Assembly: GCA_020746995.1 (NCBI GenBank)
Contig: JAGPXD010000003.1
Location: 372,001-436,000, forward strand
DNA length: 64,000 nucleotides
Source: Plectosphaerella cucumerina
Lineage: Eukaryota; Ascomycota; Sordariomycetes; Glomerellales; Plectosphaerellaceae
Direction of reading: 5' to 3'
Part shown: positions 34,531 to 44,781 of the stretch, one piece after another
Numbering within the stretch: the stretch's first letter is position 1
Layout of the letters: each line of letters starts with the position of its first letter
Program-made: the position numbers and the translations under genes
Notes under the pieces: generated by a model
Seen by the model: only the letters and a program-made list of their open reading frames with translations
What the model was told of the DNA's origin: nothing
The model's database searches: none

Positions 34531-34977
34531 TTTGCCGGATTGTGTCGATATCGTTGCTGCTGCTGCTGGCCCAGGCCCAGGAGCTCCAAAATTTCATGAG
34601 GCGATCCAGGCGCGGATTGAAGGGTCGCGCCGGGTCACGTGCGTCGTGACTAAGCTAGCCATGCCTCACTCAGGCTCGTCTTTCGGCGTTGCTGCGACGA
34701 GGACTGACTTCGATGCAATCCAACAAACTCGATATGACACAATAAGTAAATCCTCGATGAGAAAGGTCCTCTCTTTTCATTGCAGTCTGGCCGAGTATTA
34801 AAGATGCATTGGCGGGGTAGCGAGCACAAAGTTGGTAGTGCTCAACCTCGATGAGTGTCGGACGTTTCACGAGTTCAGTAGATGCCCCTCCAAAGGGAGA
34901 GTGACTGGATATATTCCTACTTAAATGCCGAACTCCTGTAAATACCCAAATACCCAAGTAAAATCGTCTTATCACCT
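34531..34977. other. Intergenic region between uL15m and dehydrogenase genes
   Basis: This 447-bp stretch must hold the uL15m promoter and the 3' end of the dehydrogenase gene. It contains a short GCT/CTG run near 34553-34569. No gene is seen. Confidence 0.5.
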
Positions 34978-35724
34978 CTAATAAGTAATACTCACAGACT
35001 TCCCCCCATACCCCCCCTCCCTCAGCACATTCTCCCACATCCACTTCCCAACATCCGCCCTACCAATCGTATACCCAACCGCCTCGCTCTCCCTCTCCCC
35101 CGTCCTAACATCATCAACACCCACCCTTACCTCCGCCCCCGTCTCCTCTCCATCAGTCAACAAACTCGGCCTCACAATCGTCACCTCCTCCCCCTCCCCC
35201 ACCGCAACGCGAAGCCCCTCCTCCATAGCCGCCTTATCCTTGTGCGGCACCCCAAGAACATAGTGGTAGAAAGGCAACATGAGCAGCGGCACGTCCCTCT
35301 TTGCTGTGATGTCTGTCGTTGACACGGCGCAGATATGTGGTTTTCCGACGGCGCCTGTAGAGCGTAGGTCTGAGAGGGCGCGGAGGACGGTTGAGATGCC
35401 GCGCTCGCAGACGTGGGGGTCTTCGGTGCTGAGTTTGGAGAAGTTCATGGGGCTGCCGATTGTGAAGCAGAGGGCGTCGACGAGCTGTGTTGGGTCGGAG
35501 GGGTTGATGAGGACGGACTTGATGTCCTCGACTGAGTGGGCGTTGCCCTGCTTTACGACCAAGTTGGGGTGGGATGATGGCGGGAAGACGTCTGTGAGTT
35601 TTGAGGGGTTGCGGCAGAGGGCGATGCAGATGGTTGAGTCTGAGTGCTGGAGGGCTTTGCGGAGGGCTGCGAGGCCGCATCCGCCTGAGGCTCCGATGAA
35701 GACAATCGTCTTGGTATCAGACAT
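34978..35724 (-). CDS. NAD(P)-binding Rossmann-fold protein, atypical short-chain dehydrogenase type
   Basis: Single exon, 248 residues. The N-terminus has the dinucleotide-binding pattern GASGGCG (11-17) in the GxxGxxG form of atypical SDRs, after a hydrophobic strand TIVFI. Later family features are VVKQGNAHS (Asp/Asn region), ICAVSTTDIT at the active-site strand, PFYHYVLGVPHKDKAAME with a Tyr/Lys pair, and VTIVRPSLLTDG. The C-terminus VSITY is typical. No substrate can be assigned. A GTGAGT donor overlaps the last codons and could splice to an alternative tail ending EFGI, but the unspliced end is more family-like. The codons are richer in A/T and use simpler Cs than neighbouring genes, with long C-rich runs on the plus strand at its 3' end. 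Confidence 0.8.
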   Translation of the reverse strand: MSDTKTIVFIGASGGCGLAALRKALQHSDSTICIALCRNPSKLTDVFPPSSHPNLVVKQGNAHSVEDIKSVLINPSDPTQLVDALCFTIGSPMNFSKLSTEDPHVCERGISTVLRALSDLRSTGAVGKPHICAVSTTDITAKRDVPLLMLPFYHYVLGVPHKDKAAMEEGLRVAVGEGEEVTIVRPSLLTDGEETGAEVRVGVDDVRTGERESEAVGYTIGRADVGKWMWENVLREGGYGGKSVSITY

Positions 35725-36419
35725 TGTGTAGTTTAATGAATTGATGTGAGATGGAGGTGTCTGGTGATGTTGCCGTTAGGTTCATGTTGTTCGTAGGCTT
35801 GGGGAGGGCAGACCCTTATATGCTTGAAGCTCGAAAGTGCTTGCAGGATCACAACGGGATCGCTGCACTTGTAAACCCCCGATGATCATGATCGCGCGAA
35901 GAGGCGGTACAGTCTACCTGCTGCCGTGCATATCAGCCTTCCGATCCAAAGTCCCAAGATCGCGCCCTGAAGGATGCTTTGAACCCCTGCGGGCGTGATG
36001 AACCAGCGCGAGCCAATAAGCACGGGGTCTTCGGTCTTCGCGATACACAGAACCCCCTACCTCGCGCTTCGGATCTCCAGAAAACCCAAAAGCACTTCAC
36101 CCCCCTCTAGCCACCCTACGAAACCTTGAACTGGCCGGCGGTAAGCTGATCGACATAGTCCACGCAAGCAGGCATATCACAAAACACGAATTCATCGTCA
36201 ATAAAGTAAGAATTACTACCCGTACTGGTAGGCGGAGCCTGGTGAACTAGAGAGAACCAACATCATGAACCTGGTGCGGCCATGAGCCGTCCCCATCCTC
36301 CGTCAAAACCAGTGAACCCCATACGAAGCCTGCCGACCGTTGAAGAAAAGCAAGGGGAAGAGGCAACACGCTCAATGCAACATTAGTAGCGGAGAAAACA
36401 CAGGAAGCCAGGTGCGCCC
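35725..36419. other. Intergenic region between dehydrogenase and Crh genes
   Basis: This 695-bp region has no open frame of interest. It would contain the promoter of the dehydrogenase and the 3' untranslated region of the Crh gene. Confidence 0.5.
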
Positions 36420-37895
36420 TTAGACCAGGAACACGGCGGCCATGGCGATCAGCGCCGCAAAGGCGCTGGCACCGGCCGTCGTCCTAGATCCGGCACCGGG
36501 CGAGTCCGTGCTTCCTTGGGCGTCGCCGCTGCTGCCGCCGCAGGAGTCCTCGTTCTGAGTGAAGTCGCGGGCGTTGCAGTCCGAGTTGGTGGTGGAGCCG
36601 CCGCCGCCGCCGCCGGGAACGGTGTTGGGGGCGCCCGAGTCGGTGTTGGTGTTGTCCGAGGAGCCCGAGTCGCTGCCAGGGATCGAGCCGCCAGGGTTGG
36701 AGCCGCCGGGAATCATCTGCTGGCCGCTGTCATCGGTAGCGGAGGGCGAGACGGACTCGGTCTTGCTGCCACTGCTAGAGGGCTTGCCCTTCTCCATGTC
36801 TTCGCCGGTGCCTTGAAGACTGGCGAGAACCGTCTTCTTGTCACCGTCGATGACGGTGTCGTTGGTGGCGCGGATATCGTCGTACGTGTAGCTGGTGCCG
36901 CTGTTGCTGCCGGGCTCTCCGCGCTTGCCGTCCCAGCACTTGATCTCAACGTCTGAAACGGAGGCGTAGTAGTAGCCGGCCTTCTTGATGTCCTCGTGGT
37001 CCCAGTCGATGACACCACCAGCCCAGTCGATGGTGCCCTGGGGGTTTTGCGGAAGACCACCGGGCCAGAGCGACAGCTGGACACGGGCGGGGGTCTGGGG
37101 GAAGAGCCACTGCTGGGAGGTCGCGTTCCAGGTGTCCTTGCGCTCCTTGACGCGACCGACCTGACCGTTGATGAGCCAAGTGATCTTGTCGGGGGTCCAC
37201 TGGATCTCGTATTCGTGCCAGGTGGAGAAGGTGTCGGTGAGCGTCAGGTTCTTGGACTGGGTGTAGTCGGTGATGCCCTGGAAGTAGTAGTTGGTCTGGA
37301 CGGTCTCGAGGTCGACGCCGACCCATTCGTAGTCAATCTCGTCCTTGACATCGCTGAGAAGAATGAAGCCGGTGATGACACCGGCGCCGCGGGACGACTT
37401 CATCCTGGCCTTGACACTGCCGTACCACATGTAGGTCGTGGAGGCGAGGACGGTGCCGACGCTGTTCTTGGGCATGGTGAGGAGGACGTTGCCATTCCTC
37501 ACAACGGTCTCGCCCTGCGACATGAAGTCGGCCGCGTCGGCGTCACCGAGGTACTTGCTGACATCGACGATGCGGTCGGTGTTGTCCATCTTGATCTTGC
37601 GGCTCTGGCAGACGGGGGCGGGGACGCATGACTCGAGAGAGTGCGACATGCGAGGGTCGCAGCCGCCGAGGCAGTAAGCGCCGACACCGCATTTGCCGTA
37701 TTCTGGAGGCGCAAAACAATGTCAGCGAAGGGTTCATGGATTTTGGGGATGTCGAGGGGAAGGGGACGCACGGGAGCAGCAGGGTGCCGATTCGGGGCAC
37801 TTCTTGGTCAGAGAGCAGTCGGCCTGACCATCCTGGGCAATGACCGCCGTCGCAGCGAAGAGGGCCGCGCCGAGGGAGAAGAGTGAAGAGCGCAT
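36420..37895 (-). CDS. GPI-anchored Crh-type transglycosidase (GH16) with chitin-binding module
   Basis: Two exons, 37895..37772 and 37702..36420 (69-bp intron, GTGCGT, CAG), 468 residues. A signal peptide covers ~1-20. A Cys-rich CBM18-like module (~26-58) contains CPESAPCCSQYGKCG and is joined across the intron. The GH16 domain has the catalytic signature DEIDYEW with Glu163, Asp165 and Glu167 (the ExDxE pattern), preceded by VITGFILLSD and followed by NYYFQG, WHEYEIQWTPD and QLSLWPGG. The C-terminal ~180 residues are Ser/Gly/Asn-rich and end in a hydrophobic tail (FAALIAMAAVFLV) expected for a GPI signal. Crh enzymes link chitin to beta-1,6- and beta-1,3-glucan at the cell surface. Together with the nearby chitin synthase and deacetylase it gives the region a wall-building flavour. 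Confidence 0.92.
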
Positions 37896-39712
37896 GTTTG
37901 CTATTATGTTCGTCCGAAGTGGGTTCGATGCGAGTTGTTGTAAAGTCGGTCGAGGTTGGAGTCGAGAGCACAGACGCCCCGATAATTGAAGCCGGTCAGC
38001 GTGTCGCACGCGTGGGAAAATCCCGTCAGTCCGGTAAGGCAGGTCCTCGGCGGTGCGCCGAATCGTTTGAAAACCGTTGAAGCTGATTTCGCCGGGTCGT
38101 ACAACAGGTCGCTGTCAGAAAACGGTCGTGTCACCCGATCAGCGATGCGGGAATTGCTGTGGCGTCTTTTCGAAAGTAGAGATGATTATTACGGGACGGT
38201 TTTCGAATGGACAATAGTTCGATACGGAGCGAGAGTCGATGAAGAAGAAAAAGGGCGAAGGGCGAGCAGTCCAGTCAATAACGAGCGACGACGGACGGTG
38301 CGATGCGGGCAGGAGAGGATCACGAATGGAAGCCAAGCCTGGGAAGGGGAAAAGAGGAAAAGGGAGGCAGTCAACAGGGAAGGGAGGAGTCAATATGGGC
38401 CGGCGCGCCCAGCTCCAATTCCTGCACGGAGGGCACGGGCAAGATCGCCCTCTGGTCCTCCAGTCAGGGGGGCAGCACACTGCAGCAGGCCAATCAGCGC
38501 CACGAGGTTGAGCAGGACAGCCTAACCGGGGGAGTGGGCCCACGGCCCGGCCAGGTCCAGCGCGGGTCGTCGAACACGAGGACAAGTGAATAAATCATCC
38601 CCCCATGTTCGCCCGTGTCTCTCGCCCGGCCTTGATGGGCTGACAGCTTGCTTCTGCAACATGGCATCGTGGCTTAACGACATCTGTGAATCAACCACCT
38701 TACACAGTCTTTCCCCAAACGCTTTTAGAGCCTAGAGATTCCGCCATGACAATGGATTCAGCAACATTGATCTTCAGCCTTTCTCCTCCGCGCTAGCAGA
38801 CATTCATTCTAGTCTCCGGGGCGCAGTCTCCACACATTGATGCGCTTGACTGTTTCTGGAAAACACTAGCATGATCGTATTTGCGGGCGAGGCGGGTTTG
38901 CGCTGGTGGGATGGATTTCCCCTCGATCCGAGTCCCGGCTTGCCGACTCATAGTCCAGTACTACACAGTACCTCCACGGTACCTCAGTTCAAGGATACTT
39001 CTCGACGTCTTGCAGAGGTAGACAGCTGGTTGTACCTCTAGACCCCTTGAGGATTGGGTGCCGTGGAAACGTACACTCGTCATCATCCAATGGATTAGAC
39101 AACATTCCACACAGAGGTTGGAGACAACATCGCAGCGATGCACATTACACCATTGGCCGGCTAAATCATGTTTCATGCCAGTATAAATTCCGCGATACCT
39201 TGATTGCGCGGGCCGGACAGGTAGCCGACCGCTGCCCAACCCCGAGGTGATGTGGCTCGTGGACAAGACTGCCGCTACCAAGTTGCCAAGTAAAAAATCC
39301 CAAACCAAAAGAAAGGTGGACGAGCAGGAGGGCCGAGATCTACCTTGAGCCGGCTCCTGCCCAGTGTCATACCGAGACGCCCCGAAGAATTTATCAAACC
39401 ATACCAAGATACAGAGGGACGATCCTACAGATGCCCCGATTACCGTCACCGTCATTGCCACCGCTAGGCCCGTGCCCGCGGCATCATAGAAGAGGTCCCT
39501 GATGAGGGACTGGCGCAACCCGACGATCTGGGTGTGAGTAGTCGAGCAACTTCAAGAATCGCGCCAAGTCCTTTGAAGGGGGGAGGTAGAGTCGGAAAAG
39601 AGTCGTAAGAAATAAAATAAAAGCGAAAGCGTCGTGCGTAGTAAGATGGTGGTCCTCAACGGATGCAGATTGAGGGGGTATCACGGGTTTTGAGCCGCGG
39701 GCCCTGTAGCGC
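37896..39712. other. Intergenic region upstream of Crh gene; one possible small membrane-protein frame
   Basis: The 1.8 kb holds the Crh promoter. Between 39518 and 39370 on the minus strand a frame contains a plausible single transmembrane segment (GLAVAMTVTVIGASVGSSL), preceded by an acceptor-like CAG near 39530 and followed by a donor-like GTATGA. No complete gene could be assembled around it. The rest shows no coding signal. Confidence 0.35.
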
Positions 39713-41032
39713 CTATCGCCCAGAGTTCTTGGTCCACAGCTCTGCTAGGACGTTAGACTCCTTGTCCAGATGAGATGCGAAGCAGGTGAGAGATGACTTA
39801 CCGGGGAAGTGCTCCTTGGCATGCTGCTCGCAGGCCTTGGCGGGCTTGTTGACCTTCTGGCCGATGACCTTCCACTTGTTGTTCTCGTACTCCTTGATCG
39901 CAGCCAAGAGAGCTTGGCTCTGCTCAGTCCCAGTCAGTTGGTGTTGCTGTGAATGAGGGGATGGGAAAGGCGTACTTCATCTTCAGCGAACTCGGCGTAG
40001 TGCATGTCTTTGTACCAATGCTTCTTAACACTACCCTCTGTCCTGGAGGGGAATGACTACGTATGAAGAATTAGCATCACTGCGACTGAACCTCGCAACA
40101 ACCCGAGACGACTCACTTTGGCAATCTCAGCCCAGCTGTTACCGGCATCACGCATCTGCTTGAGACGCTGCTCCTCCCCGGGCGTCCAGGGAGTATTCGT
40201 CCGGCTTTTCTTGGCCGGGGGCGGCGCGATAGGCGCAGCGGCCGCATCCTCGACTTTTGTCGCAGGAGCAGCTGCCTGAGCAGGGGCGGCGGCCACTGGA
40301 GGAGCCGCCTGGGGAGCCGCCGGGACCGGAGTGGGCACTGGGGCCGCGGCAACCTGAGGGGGGGCTGGCGCCGCTGCCGCCGGCACAGCAGAGGGAGCAG
40401 GGCGCTTCCGTTGCCGGCTGGGCGTAGGGGCCGGCGCAGGCGCTTGCTGAGGGGTGAGCTGCTGGGGAGGCTGGGGCGGCTGCTGCTGCTGTTGTTGAGC
40501 AGCGTTCATGGGAGGTGGTACCGGGGTGGCATGGTGCTGCTGTTGCTGCTGGTGGTGTTGCGCATGCTGCTGGGCCGGGCTACCCTGAGGGCCACCGTAC
40601 TGGAACTGGCGCTGGTCGCGCTGCTGCATGTCCGGCTGCTGCTGTTGCTGCTGCTGGTACGGATGCTGCTGGCTATACCCAGACGATACGTTAGCCACGA
40701 ATTTCCAGAGTGATGACTAGACAGGGAGGATGATGTTGTGTTCTACGACCGCTTGTCGGAACGAGCGGCAGAGAGGAGCAGGAAAAGATTGTGTTGGGTG
40801 AGGAAGAAGAGGCGACAGGCCCAGTGACTCTGTGTCACCATTGTACGGCAGACAGGTGCGTCCTTGGTGACGGCACGCCAAAAGGCGGCCACATGGACGG
40901 GAGATGTGATACCAAGGCCGAGAACTCGGAGAACAAGGACATGACGCGGAAGGGTACGTACTGGATCTCACCAGGCTGGTGGGGTGAGCTGTAGATGTAA
41001 TCCGGCACGGGGCCGACCTGCCACTGCTGCAT
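39713..41032 (-). CDS. Myb/SANT-like DNA-binding protein with Gln-rich N-terminus
   Basis: Five exons, 41032..40962, 40672..40117, 40056..39976, 39919..39802 and 39744..39713, 285 residues. Intron 1 is long (289 bp; GTACGT donor, GCTAAC branch, TATAG acceptor) and is the only combination keeping the Gln frame open; the others are 56-60 bp. The N-terminus (WQVGPVPDYIYSS) leads into a Gln-rich and then Ala/Pro-rich region of ~150 residues. A SANT/Myb repeat runs from PWTPGEEQRLKQMRDAG through SWAEIAK and across intron 2 to RTEGSVKKHWYKDM. A second Myb-like unit, LLAAIKEYENNKWKVIGQKV, ends with KACEQHAKEHF. Such proteins act as nuclear transcription or chromatin regulators; the target is unknown. 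Exon 4 could start three bases earlier at a weaker GAG acceptor. Confidence 0.85.
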
Positions 41033-41035
41033 GAT

Positions 41036-41276
41036 CTGTACAGTTGGTCAGTGAGGGCTATTTCTCGATACAGGTTGCCGAGCAGAGCAAGAAGCCGCGT
41101 CCTGGACGCAAAGTGAAGGTATCATGTTGACAATAAAACCACAAGCCGGGCGGAGCGCATGGCGATACCGACGGCCCCGAGGCGACAACAATTGAAGTCG
41201 ATGAGCGACGCGTCGTGGGCAGAAATCGCGTCCGCGACGGCAAGGGCGGCGAGATGAAAGAAGGAACGGTACTTAC
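41036..41276 (-). other. Probable 5'-UTR intron of the Myb/SANT gene
   Basis: A strong donor GTAAGT at 41276 and an acceptor TACAG at 41036, with a CTGAC branch, lie immediately before the start codon at 41032. The upstream exon has no ATG in its final ~60 bases, so this is best read as a 241-bp leader intron. Confidence 0.55.
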
Positions 41277-43300
41277 GGGCAATGAGGGCAACAAGACAAA
41301 GCTTGGGTTTGTTGCTGTATGACTGACAACGTCGGTCAATGTCTAAGATGTCGGCGCTATAGACGGTCAGCGAAATGGTGTCGGTGAGTAGTGATTTGTA
41401 CCCGGGACTTCGAGATCAAAGTCAGGTACCTGTACTGGGGGAAGGGGGGGATGTGCTGGAGTTGGTGGGGAACTGGGGGGTGATGTGTGGCGCGAAGCTT
41501 GGTCGATGTACCCGAAGCCAGGTACTTTTGGGGGAGAAGGGCGCGGACCTCGGAGCGTGACCGAGCACGGGAGCACGGGAGCTCTGGAGGAGCTGAGCTG
41601 CGGCGAGGCAGGAACGACGGGATGGAAGGAACAGGAACCCAATTGCAATGATGCTCACCGGATGGACAGTCACGCGAAAAGATGGAAGGTGCTCCCGACG
41701 GTGAGTTATGCCAGGCCCCCGATACAAGCAAAAGGAATAACGTCCACGAGGACGAAGGACGATGGGGAAGGGGCGATGCAAACAAAGTCGGGAGGGGGAT
41801 GATGACGTTGTGCTCGGAGAGGGAGGTAGCGGTAGGGGCAGGGTAGGTAGTGGTCAATCGGTGGCCGGTGAGAGATGGTCTACCGACCAGCAGGCCGAGG
41901 ATGCCGGCGCTCGAATGGCCTCACTGAGGTGGATTGAGCGCCGTCTGCTCGGGATGAATTGACAATCGGCAGGTGCTTTTCGCAACTCGACTCAGTCTCC
42001 GCGGGGATGGATTGAGTACCGCGGGAAGGGGGGAAGCGCGCGACGCGAGGGGGGGAAATGTCACTCTCGACGGCGGTCGAGGAACCCGGGCCCTCAGGGC
42101 CAAAAGGGACGAAGACGACGAGCAATTGGGAAAAAAAGACGTGGAGCGTACCGTACCTCAACGAGCAGGCCAAAGTCACTGCTGTCGACCGAATGTAACG
42201 GTTCGATGTGGAGAGAGGGAACTTGAAGGAGGATGGATGGGCGGTGTCGGCAACCTTGCTGCTTTCCCCTTGGAGATGGACGACGACGACGGGAAGCGCG
42301 ACCGACAAGTACCTGTGATGAAAGTAACTTGTTGGGTTCACGGGCGCGGTGATGTTTTGGGGTGGGAGGAGGGGGACCTTGGTCGAAAGAGTGGGTGGAA
42401 GGGATGGGATTTGGTCGTAGCGAGCAGGGCGGGGGGAGTCAAGTCACCTCATTTTGTGCGGGCAACCCAAGCCCTGGGAGGGAGCGAGTGACCTGCCCGG
42501 CTTGTTTTGCCCCACTGACGACACTTGTTTCATGATCGACAGCCAGCTTACGCTTTCAGGCATGGCGCAACGCGTGCAAGCCATTGCCAGATAGAAAAGT
42601 ACGTGGTTTTGAGCTGTCTTGTCGCCAGGTTCGTAGGTCCCCCGATATCCCGCATTGCCGCCAGACGCCTGCTGTGGGAGCACGAGCCACCGCGGCACCG
42701 ACGGGCGCTGGTGGCATGCCAGCTGCCAGCCACCGGTGTGGTCCAGGGGACGGCGGGCTCTGCGCCACTCCATGTCGTCGTCCCCGTCTTCTTTTTTGTC
42801 GAATGCATCAAACCTAAAAAGCATGTCAAGTCCCGAGAGGCGGCGAAGAGAGGCGCCGCGAGGCCTCGACGTGTCGTGTCCTAGAAACCCCAGCTCGCCG
42901 GGCCCTCAGACGGCCAGCGGGCGACCTGCCTGAACGGCATGGCCAGCCCTTGCTCGCGCAGGCGATAGCTCGTCTACACCCTCGCATGTACCGGTTGTTA
43001 GCGGTACTTGCGACAGAGTCGCAGGCCGTCGTCGACCCCCAGCACAGGTACCTGCCACATCCGACCCACATCGCCGACCCGCCGCCGCAAATCGGGGACG
43101 CCTCAGGGACAGGGACAACGTCGGGAGTGGTGGCCTCGCCGTCGACGTCGGCCGGCTTTGTGTTGTTTGTGAGGCAATCGGGGTCAATGGCAATGTGCGC
43201 AAAATGGATTGCATTGGGTTTTTGGTTGGAGCGAAACATGTGCACCCTCGCCACAGACGTGCGTGAGTAAGCCTGCACACTATCTCTGGGGCTGGTAGCT
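41277..43300. other. Promoter side of the Myb/SANT gene; no convincing gene
   Basis: The segment 41346-41860 is strongly purine-rich on the plus strand (pyrimidine-rich on the minus strand), as expected for the leader and promoter of the minus-strand Myb/SANT gene. Overlapping short frames at 42.4-43.3 kb on both strands show no domain. I support no gene here. Confidence 0.45.
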
Positions 43301-44759
43301 CAAAGCTCGTGGCTGAAGACTTCAGTTCTCCAACATCCTACACCTCGATGGTCGTGGAAGCATGGATGGCGATGCCAGAACTTGGAGTTCCAAGTCTGTT
43401 TTGAATGCCTTCGGTGGCGGAGGGGCTGTTTGAGCAATGAAAGTAGGCGTTCACCGTGGGCTGATACTTTAGATTCCGGGCTCAATAAAGTGCGTAGAAT
43501 ACGAACACTGGAGATGCAGCTTGGCTTTATTGTGAATGCTATTAGTGCCCAATGTCAATCAACTTAGACCCATCTATCAATTTAAATACGTAGTACAAGA
43601 TAAGTTGGCGTTGAAACTAACTGCGAACCACGCTTGATGAATGCTAGGTAGATGACAAGTTGTGCGAAGGACAAGAGTTGCATCGTTCAAGTGGGCTTAG
43701 CAGTTGACTGGTGACCAAGCTCATCCATCTCGAACTTGGGGACCAAGAGACTCCCCTAGTCGGCTCTTGAGAGAGGTTGAACTGGCCAAGATGATGGACC
43801 TGAGGCCGAAGTGAGGTCACGATGATTGCTATCCAAATATAGGCGAGACGGCCGTTCATTGTTTCGCGCAGAAACATCTCACAATACCACCTCCAAACAC
43901 CAGCATAGATGAAGCGTTTGCCAAAACCCACTCGACTGACTCTAGCTCATAGTGTTGCTTGCTATGATCACCTACTTGATCGACGCCTATTGCCCGCTGC
44001 GGGCAGATCGGAGAGTTAGGCTTCATCTCATCAATTATCTGCCATCTACTTGACACCGCCCGTCCTTCCCTCGCAGGCTTTGCGGGCACATGTCAGGTCC
44101 TATCGGCCTGATCACGGCGTGTCTGTTCAGATGTAAGTGCTATTTCCAACCTCACGATACCTTCAAAGCTATTCTTGGCACCCGCGGCTGTCGAGTCAGA
44201 GCATGTCAACATCACGAGGACCAGTCTGAAGGCTCGAAGAGCACATGCTTGTCTGGGATAAGCTTTCATCCAAAAGCCACCGTCCCACGACGGGCACGTC
44301 GAGGCTCTGGCGTGATGATGGATGATGAGACCAGCCGCGGCATCTCGTGCCTGGATCGTCAACGATCTCACACGACAAGAATGTTTGACCATGGGCCAGA
44401 TTAAGTTCGTCTGAAGCCGGCCCGGATGACTCAGGATCGCCCGTCAAGCCTGGCCCCCTGGGAAGGGTTCGGGATAATTGTCGTTGCCAATCTTGGCAAC
44501 CTTGCTGAAGGTTCGGACGGGATGTTGCAGAACGGAGGGCGGGATTCATGCGTCTCTTCCCAACTCGGCCTCTCGGGGTTTCTCTCTGAAACCGAGCAGG
44601 TCACGACGACCATCACTATTCGAAGGGGATGCAGTGCTGCTTGAGGGATTTGGCCGACAATGGCCTCATGTTCTTTTTTCCCGCGCCCACCCCCTCCTCC
44701 TCCCCCGCTTCATGTTCGACGGGCATCCCGTAACCACCTTACCCACCTGGCTTGGAGTA
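43301..44759. other. AT-richer gene-free stretch
   Basis: This stretch is less GC-rich than its flanks, especially 43480-44080. The open frames are short (under 120 codons) and unremarkable. No transposase, reverse transcriptase or terminal repeats were recognised. Confidence 0.4.
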
Positions 44760-44781
44760 GGGGGGGGGGGGGGGGGGGGGG
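44760..44781 (+). repeat. Poly(G) run of 22 bases
   Basis: 22 consecutive G on the plus strand. It is preceded by a C-rich stretch around 44690-44705 on the same strand. Confidence 0.95.

Noticed and set aside
34978..35015. Alternative last intron in the short-chain dehydrogenase gene
   Set aside because: A GTGAGT donor exists and an acceptor lies downstream, but the unspliced C-terminus VSITY fits the family better and no good branch site was seen.
41357..41857. 166-codon minus-strand frame upstream of the Myb/SANT gene
   Set aside because: It lies in pyrimidine-rich leader or promoter DNA, shows no domain, and does not join in frame to the coding exons.
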